DNA of 64,000 nt from Vespa crabro. Its lineage: Eukaryota > Arthropoda > Insecta > Hymenoptera > Vespidae. The translations under genes and the position numbers were made by a program. Numbering within the stretch: the stretch's first letter is position 1; each line of letters opens with the position of its first letter. The DNA lies in the NCBI RefSeq assembly GCF_910589235.1, contig NC_060966.1, positions 5,665,820 through 5,729,819 of the forward strand, in the 5' to 3' direction. This document shows positions 26,015-39,872 of this stretch, in pieces. Under the pieces are notes generated by a model. The model saw only the letters and a list, made by a program, of their open reading frames with translations. It made no database searches and was not told the origin of the DNA.

Positions 26015-27455
26015 TGCGGATTCTTTCTCTGTTGGATAAAAGCGAACTAAAGTCGTGTGTTTATTGTATATCTGTATACTTATGTATGTATATTTTATGT
26101 ACTGGGCCATGCGTCGTTCGCTCTTCTCCGATAGAAAAATATAAAATTCAACAAAAGACGCCTCTTGTGAAAATTGACGACTACGAAAGGAAACAAAGAG
26201 ACGACTAGTGTGCAAATACGGACGCGCGCGCGCACACACACAACACACACACATCAGACACACAGAGCCACATACATACACATCCTACGAAAAGATATTA
26301 CATACCTATCTTGATCTTCTTTATATCTTCATCATCTTCATCATCTTCTAATTCCATTCTTCTTTCCTTTTCATTGTTCATCTTTTTTTTTCTTTTTAAT
26401 ATCCCGTTCCTTTATTATAATACACTCTTAAAGCGCGTTCTCTATCTTTAATTAATTAGTATTTATATTTATATATTTATATATATATATATTTATTTAT
26501 TTATTTATTTATTTATAGTCGTATTTATATTTATATATTTATATCATCGCCGTCGTTCGGATTCACTCGGATTGAAATCGATAACCATCGAATAGTTTCG
26601 TACGATTTTTTTCTCTCTCTCTTTCTCTCGAATAAGTCTTATATACTTTTCCTCTTTATATATATATATATATATATGAGTATGTGTCTGTATGTGTGTG
26701 TGTATATATACGTATGATCCTTCTCTACTGTAAATTTTCATCTTAACGAAAGAGTCAATAACAAAAAAAAAAAAAAAAAAAAAAAAAAAGAAAAAAAAAT
26801 GAAACAGATAAACAACTAAGAAAGAATACAAAACTGACCGTGGAAATATACAGGATCCTTCGTATATGTATTTGTGTGTCTATGTTTTATGATGATCATT
26901 AGATCATGGTTTTCGAGAAATACGCATTAGACGAGAGAACACATCGAGTTTTTTCTTTTTTTTTTTTTTAACCTTTTTTTTTTATCTTTATACTTGCGTG
27001 TTATATTTTAAGTACCTTATATGCTTAAAATCTAATATTTACATGCTCCTACCATCGACGTATGTATACGTATGTGTACGTATGTATGTTTGTATGTTTT
27101 TATGTATTTCTAGGTACGTAAATTACCATACGAGGGATCCTACGTGATCGCGAGAAAACGTGCGTTACTCATCGTATTGAACCGAATATATAAGGTGTTG
27201 GGTTAGTTTGGATTTAAAAAGTATATAAATCTTTGAGATAAAACGGAGAGATCTCTCTCTATCTCTCTCTCTCCCTCTCTAAATATATATATATATTTAT
27301 ATATATATATAGATTATCCTTCACTCTCTTTTTCTTTCTCATTCATTTTAAAATTGACGTAAATGACGATGATCTCTTCTTTTATAGATATATACGATAG
27401 ACATTTAGTTGTCATACATTTATTTCTATCGAATGGACGATCTATTCCTTCTTCT

Positions 27456-27487
<32 letters not shown>

Positions 27488-27966
27488 TGTTTTTTTAATA
27501 AAAATTTCCTGAACCAAATATAACGTGCGTATATAAACATATATTTTTTTTTTTTTTTAATTTTAAACAAGTATTTTTGTTTTAAAGAAAAACAAGAAAA
27601 AAAAAAGAAACCAAAACGAACATATCAAATTTCCAATTCTAATTAATAAACAATGATTTGTTACTTAGAAATCGACGAGATTTCTCTGAAATTGCTTTTT
27701 CTTTTTATTTATTTTATATTCGATCGAATACGATATGCTAACGTTTCCTTTCTTCGATCGATTTCAATCCGAGAGCTACACGCGTTTTATTTTGTAGTTG
27801 TTGTTGTTGTTGTTGTTGTTGTTGTCGTTATTGTTGTTACTATAGTTGTTGTTATTATTGTTGTAGTTATTGTTGTTTTAGTTTACGGGCCGGCATTAAT
27901 TAATTTCTCCCGTTCGCTTCTAACACTTTATCCCCGTTTGCTTATCAACGATATATATATATACAC

Positions 27967-28004
<38 letters not shown>

Positions 28005-29402
28005 GTATAGTGTTACTATCGCCTAAGTGTACTAATCACGTCACATCGATAAATATAACTCTTCGAACGTACAGACAGAGGATCACAATCGTTCGTCGCT
28101 CGAGTAAAAAGCGGCGTCGTCTCCACGATATAAAAGTATAAAATACGTGCCAAATTCGCGAATTGGCTTGCTACTCGTCGGTAGTCGACGTCGATTAATA
28201 TATATATGTATATATATATTTATTTTTTTTTTATTCGTTTCTTTTTTTTCTATCTTTCTTTCCGTTTTTTTTTTTTTTTTTTTTTTTTTTTATCTCGAGC
28301 CACAGAAAGAGAGATTGTTGCTCCGTTCTCTGCTGTATTTAAACGAATAAAACACGTTTAACGAAGAGTCGAATACTGTAGAGAGAGGGGAAAAAGAATA
28401 ATAATAGTAAAAAAAAATTACAAAAAAAAAGAAAAAAAAAATAAAAATGTAATAATAAAATAATAATAATAATAATAATAAAAAAACGAAAAATGTAAAA
28501 ATGTTTTCCAGAGTCCATCCAAGAGTCCATCAAAGACACGACGAAGTTCGACTGATACGCATGATTATTTTACATTTTAAGTATGACTCGCCGTATCTGT
28601 TTGATATCAACCTTAATTGTGAATCGAAGAGAGAAAAAAAGAAAATGTCTGGACTGAGGAGAACGTTCCTAACAATTATTATTTTTAAATATCGAAATGA
28701 ATTCCTACGAAGATGGCACGTAAAACGTCGAAGGTTTTTTCTTTTTTTTATTTTCTTGTCGTTTTCCTTTTTCCTTTTCGTTTCGTTTTCTTTTCTTCAA
28801 AAAAAAAAGAAAAAAAAAAAAAAAAAAAAGAAAAAAAAGAAGAAAAAGAAGAAAAAGAAAAAAGTGAAAGTAAAAGAAAGAAAAGAAAAAAGAAATAAAA
28901 TAAAAAAGAGAAAGAAAAAGAAAACAGGCCGATAGACTTGTAAGGTCATTCGATGACCTCTCGTTCAATGACCTCGACTACCGACGATCTAGAGAACGCA
29001 AGAAACGCAAGAGATCCTTCCGTTCGAGCTGCTTCGTGTTTTTCACTTGTATCGAGTGTTTTCTTTTTTATTTAATTATTTAATTAATTATTTATTTAAT
29101 TATTTATTTATTCATTTAATTAATTAATTTTATTTATTTATTTATTTATTTAGTCCGAGATTCGTCGATCATACTTTTCGTTCTGTTTCGTTTCATTTTT
29201 CGTGTGTTATGTTGTGTTCGTTCGTTTGTCTGTTTGTTTATTTTGTTTGCATTAAGTATGGCCTCTTTGTGGCATCATCGTCAGCCTTCGCACACACGCT
29301 ACTTAAATATAATACACTAGAAACGTTCCCCCGTCCTTAAGGAACCAGTCAAGGTCTCTCGGACGGATTATCGTTCAAGGGGGACGACGAGGAGTATTGG
29401 CC
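21875..29402. other. Repeat-rich region between kappaB-Ras and the 3' end of echinoid
   Basis: No supported gene. Contents include poly-T and TTTC blocks (22450-22510, 23230-23280), (TC)n (22940-22960, 23550-23572, 24393-24420, 24843-24870), GAT repeats (23932-23975), AAT repeats (23982-24030, 25373-25406), (AT)n (25978-26010, 26660-26680), GTT repeats (27795-27825), an A-rich run (28799-28860) and an ATTT-rich block (29062-29155). The last contains many TTTATT motifs, i.e. AATAAA on the - strand, suitable for echinoid polyadenylation. Islands of unique DNA lie at 23030-23180, 23390-23530, 27880-28180 and 28930-29060. Confidence 0.65.
28943..28974. promoter_or_regulatory. Cluster of three AGGTCA nuclear-receptor half-sites (candidate)
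   Basis: AGGTCA (28943-28948), a five-base spacer, TGACCT (28954-28959), and a third TGACCT (28969-28974). These are exact consensus hexamers for nuclear hormone receptors in a small island of non-repetitive DNA downstream of echinoid. Function is inferred from motif only; an inverted repeat with a five-base spacer is not the classical ecdysone-receptor IR1 arrangement. Confidence 0.35.
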
Positions 29403-30472
29403 TCACAACTGTTCCGACAGTATTATCACCGTTAGCGTTTGAACGTTGTCATTGTGATAGAGTTTATTGTTGGAGGCATTGTTGAACGAAACTCTACCTT
29501 CTTCGAGATTTTCACTAGTTGTATTTTCGCAACCTTCGGCCTCGGCCCTTTCCCCTCTTGGTACGTCGTTATCATCTTTATCATAATTTTCAATATTCTC
29601 ATCTTTCGAGGAGAATCCGGAATTAGTTTCATCCCTCTCGTCCTTGCTCGTATCCAGTTCCTCGGTAGATACGATCTTATCTATCTCGTTCTCATCTTCC
29701 TTCCTCGCGCACGAAGAAAAATTCTTTTTATCCGTGTAAGGGTATCTCGTTGGTAGGCCAATAGAAGATTCGATAGGAATAAACGTATTATCCGAGGTCG
29801 TGGAACGATATCTTAGGGTACGTTCGTTACTCGGTACAGAGTCGCCGTCGGCCCGACGAGTTAAATTGGCCGTTGGTGATATTCTCGAGATCGTACCTGG
29901 ACTAGGACTTTCCGTAGGACGTAATAGGGACGGCGATGGCGTAGAGAATCTCGTTGAAGAATCATAAGTTGGGGATCGTACGAGTGCAACAACGTCCGGC
30001 TTGATCATAGTCACTTCCTGTAGACCGTATGGACTTCTTAATACTTCTTCAGAACTTCTACGATTCTCGGGTAGTTCGGGGAGAGCTTCCAAAAGACCAG
30101 AACGATCGACTCGACGAGGTAGAGTACCAGCATGACCGGCTATACTCTCGGCACCGATTGGCCTGCAGTGTCGATAACGTGACGACGATGTGTCCAAACT
30201 TGAAATTTCTAATAATCCAGATCTATCGACTCGTCTCATAGTGGTTCCACTATCAAAATCATCGATGGAACTTAATGGACGAGGACTTCTCTGTGTTAGA
30301 TAATAATCTTGTTCGGATTGGCCACCATAAATAATTGGATTACAACGTGGCGAACGTAGAAAATTATGACTCAAATTGGTCGTAGTCGTTGTCGCCGTTG
30401 CCGTTGCCGCGACAGTTGCGGCCGCATTAGTTGTCGTCGTTATATCCAACGTTGTTGTAGTAGTAGTAGTGG

Positions 30473-30504
<32 letters not shown>

Positions 30505-30716
30505 GCTGCTGCTGCTGTTGCCGTCGTCATCGTTCCCGTCTCGGACATGGCCGACACCGCTGCTGCTGCTGCAGCTGCAGCCACAGTCACGTGGCCAGAC
30601 GCACTGGGTGTCACCGATTGCGATTCCGAGGGATTCTCGATCACTATCTCCATTCGATGGCGGTGGTGTTGATGTTGTCTGTACTGCGCCAACGGTTGCC
30701 GATGGGGGGCCTGCTG
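29403..30716 (-). CDS. ed: Alternative C-terminal coding segment of echinoid (candidate exitron-spliced isoform)
   Basis: An uninterrupted 437-codon frame (30716 to the TGA at 29403-29405) in exactly the same frame as the echinoid last exon, separated from EIIV-TGA by 16 codons and a TAG. The first ATG within it reads MEIVIENPSE. Composition is protein-like outside one Ala/Thr repeat: RSPRCNPIIYGGQSEQDYY, a duplicated RRVDRSGLLE motif, PSLLRPTESPSPG, and an acidic tail (STEELDTSKDERDETNSG), ending VIILSEQL. A donor inside the last exon (CAACAA|GTGAGC, GT at 30857-30856) and acceptors CTATAG|CAGCAG (exon from 30716, 30713 or 30710) are all phase 0, so splicing would fuse residue 1148 to this tail (1585 residues in all). 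The alternative explanation is that it is 3' UTR or a fossil frame, but that would not easily keep 437 codons open. No family recognised. Confidence 0.6.
30431..30595 (-). repeat. Trinucleotide repeats encoding poly-Thr and poly-Ala in the alternative echinoid tail
   Basis: On the - strand ACA/ACC/ACT codons give a run of about 18 Thr, preceded by alternating Thr and Ala codons and an eight-Ala run. Synonymous codon mixing (ACA, ACC, ACT; GCA, GCT, GCC) suggests the amino-acid sequence rather than only the DNA repeat has been kept. Confidence 0.7.
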
Positions 30717-30767
30717 CTATAGCCAAGTAGTACGCGTGTTTCCGGCTCGCGAGCCGGTAGGCAGGTC

Positions 30768-32135
30768 TCAGACGATTATTTCTCTGATAATTCTACGGCC
30801 ACGGCTGTTGGGAGTCGAATAACCGGATTCTAAACTCTCGTCGTAGGACAGGCTCACTTGTTGCGGTGGCTTCGTGTCCTCGTCGTAATTTTCTTGATAG
30901 GGTAATCCAGAAACATCGTACGGCGAATCTGAAATATTCGAAATGAAATTAATAATCATCGATCGATTAAGCTCTGTCGATTCATCTTTTAAAACGACCC
31001 ACGTTTATTGCTTTTAAATATAGCAGCAATCGTCGAAAGACAAATAAAGAGAAATTTATCTTTGAACGAGTCTTCGGTTTATTTTTATATAATAGAATAC
31101 GAACCAACGTGTTTTTGAGACTTGACAACCGTAGCGAATGGCTCCGGGCAAAATTGTTGCCGACTAAGATTATGGCTCTCCCTGTAATGTGGGTGCGCCG
31201 GATAATCGGACTCGGTGGTGGCGTATCCACCCAAATCATATGGTTGGTTGACGCCGTTTGCTGCCGCCGACTTCATCTGCCAGATAGAATCTTGTGAATT
31301 CACCGAGCCGCCGTTGTTTGAATTTGAATAGCTATTGTCCATGTAACCCATATTGACACCTACAGTGCGAAATGTCTTATTAGAAATTTCCATTTTGTAC
31401 TAAACGAATTCTTTAGAAAGAGAAAATTAAGGTAAACATTTTTAAAGCGTGGCACGTATTAGTTAATGCATAGGAACCCTTAAATATAGAGTTATTTAAC
31501 ATTTACCGTTCTCACCGTTGATGTTATGATTGGGCTGATGATAACCGTATCCAGGTTGAGCATAAGCAGGACTCTTTGAATCCTCCATAGCTAGTGCATG
31601 ATCCAAACTATGTTCGAGGGCTTTATTCTCGGCGTAATAAGGCGGTGGTGCTTGAGTTTGTTGACCATTTCCAGCTACTAAGCTAGGTCGTACTCTGGAG
31701 AAAACGTTTGAAAGGAAACATATCGTCAAATGGTTTGTCGTCGATAAGTATTTTTTCTATCGACTAATCTTTCGACTATTATACAGCTAAAGCTTTATAT
31801 AATTAAAACGCGTAACGTAATAATGTTGATACGCGTAAACTTACGCGTTGGTATCCATTTCATAATCCTTGGCCTTGGCAGCGTGCTTTCGTCTGCATCG
31901 GCAGAACAAAAGTAAGAGAGCGGCGAAAAGTAAGAAGACTGCGCCGCTAACTACCAGAGCGATCAACGTCGGCGTGGCAAGAGCACCAGCTTGCGCTATA
32001 TAAGACGGGCCGACTGTTTAACAGAAAGATTAGGCGAGGCTAAGGATCAAAGCGTACCACAAAACATCTCATATTGTACGAGATCTCAATCGACAACGAG
32101 AAAAGGAAGAGAAAGACGTAAGAAAAAGAAAGAAA

Positions 32136-32182
<47 letters not shown>

Positions 32183-33556
32183 AAATTTAGACGTACAAAC
32201 ATGTTTTATGGCCGATGAAAATTCTAACAAACAAACTCACTTTCAGCCTCGGCATATTCTCCACACTTTTGACGATCGGCCTTTAGACATAGCCTAATTC
32301 TGAGACGTGGCTCTGAATCCGAAGATTCCGGATCGTCTAGGATACTCTCTCTTTGCGTAGGTGCATTTCCTAATACTTCTAAAGGCCACTCCTCGACGAT
32401 TCTCCATGAATTGTCCGTTCCGTCGAATTTCTCGATCGAAGCCACCAAAGCCAAACAAGTCGCGCCAATATTTATAGCCAGGGTTCCGGTCTCTGGATCA
32501 TAGCTGACGCGAAGCGGCGTGGGTATTTTCGCTACCGCCGTAGTTGCGACCACTTCGTCCGAATAATCCGAATGATTCTTCGTATTGTAGACCTTAACTT
32601 TAAAGGTATAGGTCTGATGTTGTTCGAGATTTGTAACGTTGCAAGGATTCGATCTCCTGCAATCCATTTCGAGCCACTGTCCAGCCGGTCCTCTAGGTGG
32701 TGTACAATCAGGAGTTATCACCTCGTCACCTCCAGCTACTCTTCGATAAGAAACGAAATATTTCGTTATCGGTAGACCACCGTCGAAACCTAATTCCCAA
32801 AGTAACGCGACATGAGTCGGACCAATATCCATAGCCGTTATGTTGATTGGTCTTTCAGGTGCACCTTTAGGTTGTAATCTGATCGTCGAAGTAATGCTAC
32901 CTTGAGCATTGGCCGCTCGACATGTATAATCACCGTAATCTGATTGTTTTATATTGGTCATTCTTAAAACTGAGGTATAAACGTCGTAATTGTCGCTGCT
33001 CGTAGATATCTCGTAATGACCATCGCTAGACGATCCTTGTAACGTCGCCGCGTTATTACCAAAACTCCATTGAAATTCTGGCTTCGGCCAAGCCTGAACT
33101 TTACACGCAACTTCGGCGGTTTCACGTAAATTGTATGCAACCTTTCCGTGCTGATGTAAAATTATTGGCTCGTGTTCGACCTTCAACATCATCGTCGACT
33201 CGACCTTTTTAACTTCGTTAACGAAAACGCACGTATACTTTCCTCTGTCACTCGCTATGATCTCATCGGTTTGCGGACGAGCATGACCCAAAAAACTCAA
33301 TGTTGAGTTCACGGTTATCACGTTACCATGACCTTCCGAAGCGGTCGTTATCACTTTGTATAATCTTTCGTCGGCCGTTAACTCTTGGTCGTCCTTCAAC
33401 CAACGCACGCTAGGCCTTGGCTTCCCTTGTGCCACGCACGACACTTGAAAGGAAGATTCTCCGACTCTGCGAATAGAAATAGAGAAAGCAAACGTAGAGA
33501 TATATATATATATATATACATATGGATATACATGTACATATACATATAGATATGCT

Positions 33557-33588
<32 letters not shown>

Positions 33589-33865
33589 GAGAGAGGGAGA
33601 GAGAGAAATTTGACTTGGCAGTTCGAAGCGATTCGTTCCGATCGATCGTGCAAACATCATGTGCGGTTTCTACGCTTCGATGTTACTCTCAAAGGGAACT
33701 CGAATTGCTTCTTTTCTTTCCTTTCTCTCTCTCTCTCTCTCTCTCTTTCTTTTTTCTTTTTTTCTTTTATTTTTCCTGCGTGGAATAAGTATCGAGAATC
33801 GCAAACTATTTATCTCTTTGAAGGGTTGAATTTATTTCCCGTAGAGAATCATTAAATGCGCGCGC

Positions 33866-33913
<48 letters not shown>

Positions 33914-36720
33914 GTGAGAAAGGAAAATGCAAGGATGAAGTCGCCAAAAAAAAAACAGAAAGAAGAAAAGAAGGAAATGCCACAATACTTACTTTCTCGT
34001 GACGTGAGGTTGTAATTTCGTGAGTATCTTCGGAGGTTGATGAACTGTGAGATTAACGGAGGCAGCTTCACCATTTCCAATCTCGTTCATGGCGTAACAT
34101 TTGTATGTACCTTCGCTTCCCAAATGTACAGAATCAATTTCATACTTAGGGCCAGAATTTTCGGTTCTAACAGGAATATTTTCACCGTCACCCTCCTTCC
34201 ACCATTTGTATTGAGGTTCGGGATAACCTGCGGGACTAGCCATACAGGTTAGAATAACTCTGGAACCTTCGACGGCTACAGGGGAGTCTGGAGTTACTCT
34301 GGCCGGTCCAGGCTTGTGCCTAATTCGAACGGTGACGTGTGCTTTGGCCGAATGATTCCTTCGTTCGCCACCGGTCGGATGAATGGTATTAACAGCACGA
34401 CAAGTGTAATTTCCAGCGTGATCGGCCGTGACTCGAGTTAATCTCAATATCGAACCGGATTGTCTGAACTCCGGGCGACCTTCACGGAGCCACTCGACTA
34501 TGGACGGGGCTGGATTGGCCGATACGTTACAATGTACCGTCACGGTGTCCTCAACCTGAGCGATTCTAACGCTCTCACCTTCGATAGACACGGTCGGCGG
34601 ATAAAGTACATCGAGTAGCAAAGAACTCTCGCCTTTCTTTCCTAGACCGTTGTCGGCTTGGCAAGTGTACTTGCCAGCATCTTGCAACGTTACCTTTTGT
34701 ATAACATGTTGAAAGGTTGTTGCAATGAAACTACCGTCGCGCCACCAACGTACCATACCAACGACTGGTTTCGAATCCACGTGGCACTCCAATGTTGCGG
34801 TACCATTCACCTCGACTTTCAATGGATTTCCTGGGCCTACCGTAACGCGAGGGAAATAATTAACATCGAGCGTAACTGTGGCGTTCAATGTCTCCCCTTC
34901 TCTCATAGCACGATTTCTTACTACGCATCGAAATATAGCACGATCGTCTTCCTTCGTTGGCTCGACCAATAACGTTCTACCGGAATGAAGGAGAGTCGTG
35001 TTGTTACCCCGGTACCATCTTACCTCGGGTTCAGGACTACCGCCGTTCGTATTACACTGAAGTTCCAATCTTTGTCCTTCGGTAGCGGGCGCCGAGGTTG
35101 GAGATATCGTTGGTGGCCCTGGTGCTCTTAACACCGTCAAAGTGATATACTTCCTATGGATATCCATACCCGTACTACTCACTTTAACTCGACACTCGTA
35201 TTTCCCATTGTCCCTTTCGTACGAAACATTTCTTATTTGTAGATCGTAACGACCTTCCTCGAGATTCATAAAGACGTTATAATTCGGTGATAACGAACGA
35301 TTCTCGATCGCCGCGTTGTCATGATTGTTGTTCGTATGGGTCAACCAAAAACACGTTACATTTTCCTTTGGCGGCTCGAATCGACATTGCAATTGTACCG
35401 TTGAACCCTCGTGCGTGTCCATCTGCGTTTCCTCGACTCGGCCCTGTGTTAGAGCTGAAACAACAAAGATAATTCATATTTAATGTCGAACGAGCTTCGT
35501 TCCTTTGAAAAGTTTTATATTCGATAATTCGAAGGAACAATTAAAAAAAAAAAAAAAGAAAAAAAAAACTAGCAAACTAGGAATGTGTCTTGAGATCGAA
35601 AGGGGATGATTTTACGGCAGACGGGTTAGCGACACCGAAGTAAATCAGGCCGTGCGTTCTGCATCGAAGGGAGTCATCGGCTCGAAACTGAGTCGTCGTG
35701 CGACGCAAGCATACGGATCGATAACACTCTTCTCGTCAAAACTATATCGAATAACTTTATCACGACATTTTTTCTCCTTCCTTTTTTTTTTGTTTTGTTT
35801 TGTTTTGTTTCATCGATCCTTTTCGATCTCGTTCTTATTTATATGTTTATCTTGTTCGTGTCAAACTTTAATGTCGAATTTGTATTTCTACTATCGACGT
35901 CAAATTTCGATTCTTGGAATACAAAAATATATATATATATATATATATAAATAGATCAAAATTATATCAAATAGATCGTCTGGATTTGTATATTGCTCAT
36001 GTAAAAAATGCTACATTTAGTATGATCGAATTAAAAACAAAGTTAGTCCTATAAAATAATACAAGATCGAAATAGATTCTTGGATGAAATGTTCGATGGT
36101 ATATATCAAATAGTTAATTCATTAAATTCCTTTCGATAAATCTCTTTTACATACCTAATATAAGTATAAACGTACGATCATAGAAAATGATATAGAAAAT
36201 GTTGACGATCAAATTGATACTATCGTGATATTAATTTGAGAAAGTAGGACGATAAAAGGGATTGATTCCCTATTGTTATCAAAATTATATCAAAAAGTTC
36301 ATCCCGGAGAATTATTTTGGATCCTTTTAAATTTATCCCTTTAATAACCAAATACATTTATATAACGTTAATTGTATTACAATCGTAAGTACGTTTGGGA
36401 TTCACTATCAATGAAATTTTAACGTGCTCTCGTATTAGCATGAAAATCGATTGTAAAGGGATTAAAAACGTTAGGCATATGGATCGATAGCACTACGAGT
36501 ACCGTTCGATATCTCGGAACCACGAGACTTGTGATGTCCCTGCGAATGTGCTTCGTCATTGGGTCGCCTAACGGTAAAATCACCGGTTCGACTCTTTAAC
36601 GATATCGAGAGAGAGAGAAAGAGAGAGAGACCTCTTCTCCTCATCTCTTGGCGTTCATTTTACGACCGAGCAACTGCGGTAGTCAACTTCTTTCTTCTTT
36701 TCTTCTAGAGTTTTATGTAC

Positions 36721-36756
<36 letters not shown>

Positions 36757-37996
36757 TCCCTCTTCTCTCCTTTCATATTTACGATCCATCGGTTTAACGC
36801 GATTTACTTCCGTGAATTTTCAACGTCGAAAGGGGAGGAAAGGAAAGAAAGAAAAGAAAGAAAATTCTCCGCAAAATTTTCACATCATTAATAAGAACGG
36901 CGCAAGTTATTATCTTTGAATATTTACAATATTAATCATGCACGATGGAATCTATCCGGTGTATTGTCACAGGTGTTTTAAAAACGAGAGACCACCATTG
37001 GTAATTTATATCATCGTACGTTCGTAATATTCTTGAATGATTTTACGTATCGACGATTCCATTTTCAAAGTCTTTTTACACGGTAATTCCTTTTTCTCTT
37101 TTTCTTTTTTCTTTTTTTTTTCTTTCTTTCATTTTCCCTTTCTTTTGCTTTTCCGATCGTAAACAATTCTCTAAGACTGTTGCAATTTCCACGAATGGTA
37201 TAGGAAAACGTGAGAATTGAGTCTATAAAAAAGTAAAAGAAGAAGAAGAAGAAAAAAGATACCTAATCGATTTGTAAAATCACCTAAGAACTTTTTACCA
37301 CATCCTGTATAATCAATCGAGTTTCTTCGAGGAAAATTTATCTTCTAAATCGAATTTAGAAGACGTACGATCTTTTTTCTCACGTTCCTTTTTTTCTCTT
37401 CTTTTTTTTTATTTTCTTTTTTCTTTTTTTTTTTTTTTTTTCAAAGGAACGATACTTTCCAATTGACAGGAAGAAGTTTGTACATTCGAAGGTGTGAACA
37501 TACAAACGTATAGATAATACAGATCTACGAGAGCACAAAATTTCGTATTCCTAAGACGCCTATGCTTCTTAGTTCTCGTGCTTCGTTTCGAACCGTACTC
37601 CGTATTTACCATGTCTCTGTGTACTACCAGCCCTCTCGCTTATTTGAAAATAATCCACAAACGGACTTTTACTCCTCTTCTTTCTCTTTTTTCCTCCATC
37701 TTCTTCTTTTTCTTGTATTATTTTTTCTTTTTTTTTTTTTTTTTTTGATACACTATACACATACATATACGTATATATATATATATACGCGTGCGCGTGT
37801 ATGTATGCGCGTATATATAAAAAAATCTCGAAAAGATTTTCGATCGATAGTTATAGTAAAACTTTAGCGATGTACTTCAAGATTAGATTCGTTCGTAGAG
37901 GAATAGAAAGCGCCTACGAAATGACGGACGTCCGTCCTCGATTTTCCACGTTTCACGTGAATAAAAAGAGAGAAAGAGAGAGAGAGAGAGAGAGGG

Positions 37997-38033
<37 letters not shown>

Positions 38034-38751
38034 CATATATATGTACAGCTGGATGCGACTGCGTACAACTCGTTGGTTGACATTCCTCTACAGAGCAGAA
38101 TGACATAAACAGTGAAACAAGTACGAAAAGGGTAAAAACGCTCGACCAATATGCGTGTGAACTTCGTCAGTGGTTCTCAATTTAAAATGATTCGAAGGAA
38201 AAATCGAAAGAGGTAAAAAATATTAGAGAGAAAAAAAGAAGAAGAAGAAGAAGAAAGAAAGAAAATACTTCGCAAAAATTCTATTCGAAAAGAAGTTTGT
38301 TTTAAAGAGTTTTTAAACTAAATCATTAAATTTAATTGGGAGTATTAAAGATAGGTAGTAGTTGGAAACGTAAGTTTCCTTTTTCTTCTTTTTTTTTTCG
38401 TTCTTTTTTTTTTTTTTTTTTTTTTCTTTTGGTCAATACGAACGAATTAGTCGAAGTTCTCGAAGGAGTTACGGACGTGTAATGACGTAGTAAGGCTTGG
38501 AGAGGAAGATAGGATGATGGTGATGGAGAAGGAGAAGAAGATGGTGATGGAGATGGAAAAGGTGAAGGAGAGGGAGAAGGAGGGAGGAGCATAGAAAGCG
38601 GCTGGAGAGAGGAGAGTAATGGCGAGTAGTGGGAGATTAGCCAAGGTGAATAGAACCACGAAGGAAGGCTTCGATGTTAAATCCTTGTATCATTTGTTCG
38701 TATATTTCTTTTGAATGTTTAGATACGATTGAAAAAAATCATTCGAACGTA

Positions 38752-38800
<49 letters not shown>

Positions 38801-39798
38801 TAAGAGGAAAAGAGAGAGAGAGAGAGAAAATAATAAAAAAGAAAAAAAGTTTGATATTTAATTCCATCGTATAGGAATAACTTGTATAACAATATTCGAC
38901 GTATTTGAAATAAAACACGTATAAGTCATTCATTTGGAAGATGATAAAGTTCCAGATTACAACAACTGCTGGCAAATCATTAGGGTGATTTATGATTTGA
39001 AAGAGTCATTTTTAACGAGCAGTAACCTTTCCCTGCAATTTCCACCTTCACAAAGCGCTCGGTTATACCTACTCCGTCATTTGTTATAACTCTCTCGTGC
39101 ATTCCGATTGGATTGCGTAAAACGAATTACGATGGACTAGTGTAGTATAGTTATGCGTACGTACGTAGGTAGGTATACATATATGTACACATATAAATGT
39201 TTCTTCCGTGTGTTCGCCATCACGAGATTCGAACGTGTATGCATTCGATCGAACGAAGAGAGTATAGAGATGCTCGTTCTATGCCTTTGCCGAGTCGTTA
39301 GGCGATTTCTCCCTGGAGGATTTAGATCTCTATGACAAATCGTTTCGGGATACGAATACGACGAGCTCTTCTGCACGATGAATGGAGCAACCGTTTTAGT
39401 TTCGATGTTATCAAGATATCAGGATAACGCCTTTATGCTCGTTCAATGTCGCGTTTGGTTTTTCTTCTTTTACAACGTTTCTTTTTCTTTTTCTTTTTTT
39501 TTTATTTTATTTTTTATTTTCTTTCTTTCTTTCTTTCTTTCTTTCTTTTTTTATCAGTCAACAGCGTCTACGATAAATCGATTAATTCTCAATTTCTTTT
39601 TTTTTTTCCCCCCATTGTATTGCATTTTTCACTTTCCTTTTTCCTTCCTCATTTCATCCCTTTTCTCTTTTTTTTGTTTGTTTTAATTTTATATGAACGA
39701 AATAGTTTACAATAGTTTGTGACGTTAATAACGTACATACATAGATATACTGTTGTAATAGAAAATTGTATGAAAAGTTACTCTCTTTCTCTTTCTCT

Positions 39799-39872
<74 letters not shown>

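Noticed and set aside
30717..30770. Stop-codon readthrough as the route into the 437-codon echinoid tail
   Set aside because: Two stops of different type (TGA then TAG) lie in frame and no known readthrough context is present, so splicing out 141 nt is the simpler explanation.
36585..36595. GGTTCGACTC resembling a tRNA B box
   Set aside because: No matching A box, acceptor stem or anticodon arm could be drawn around it.
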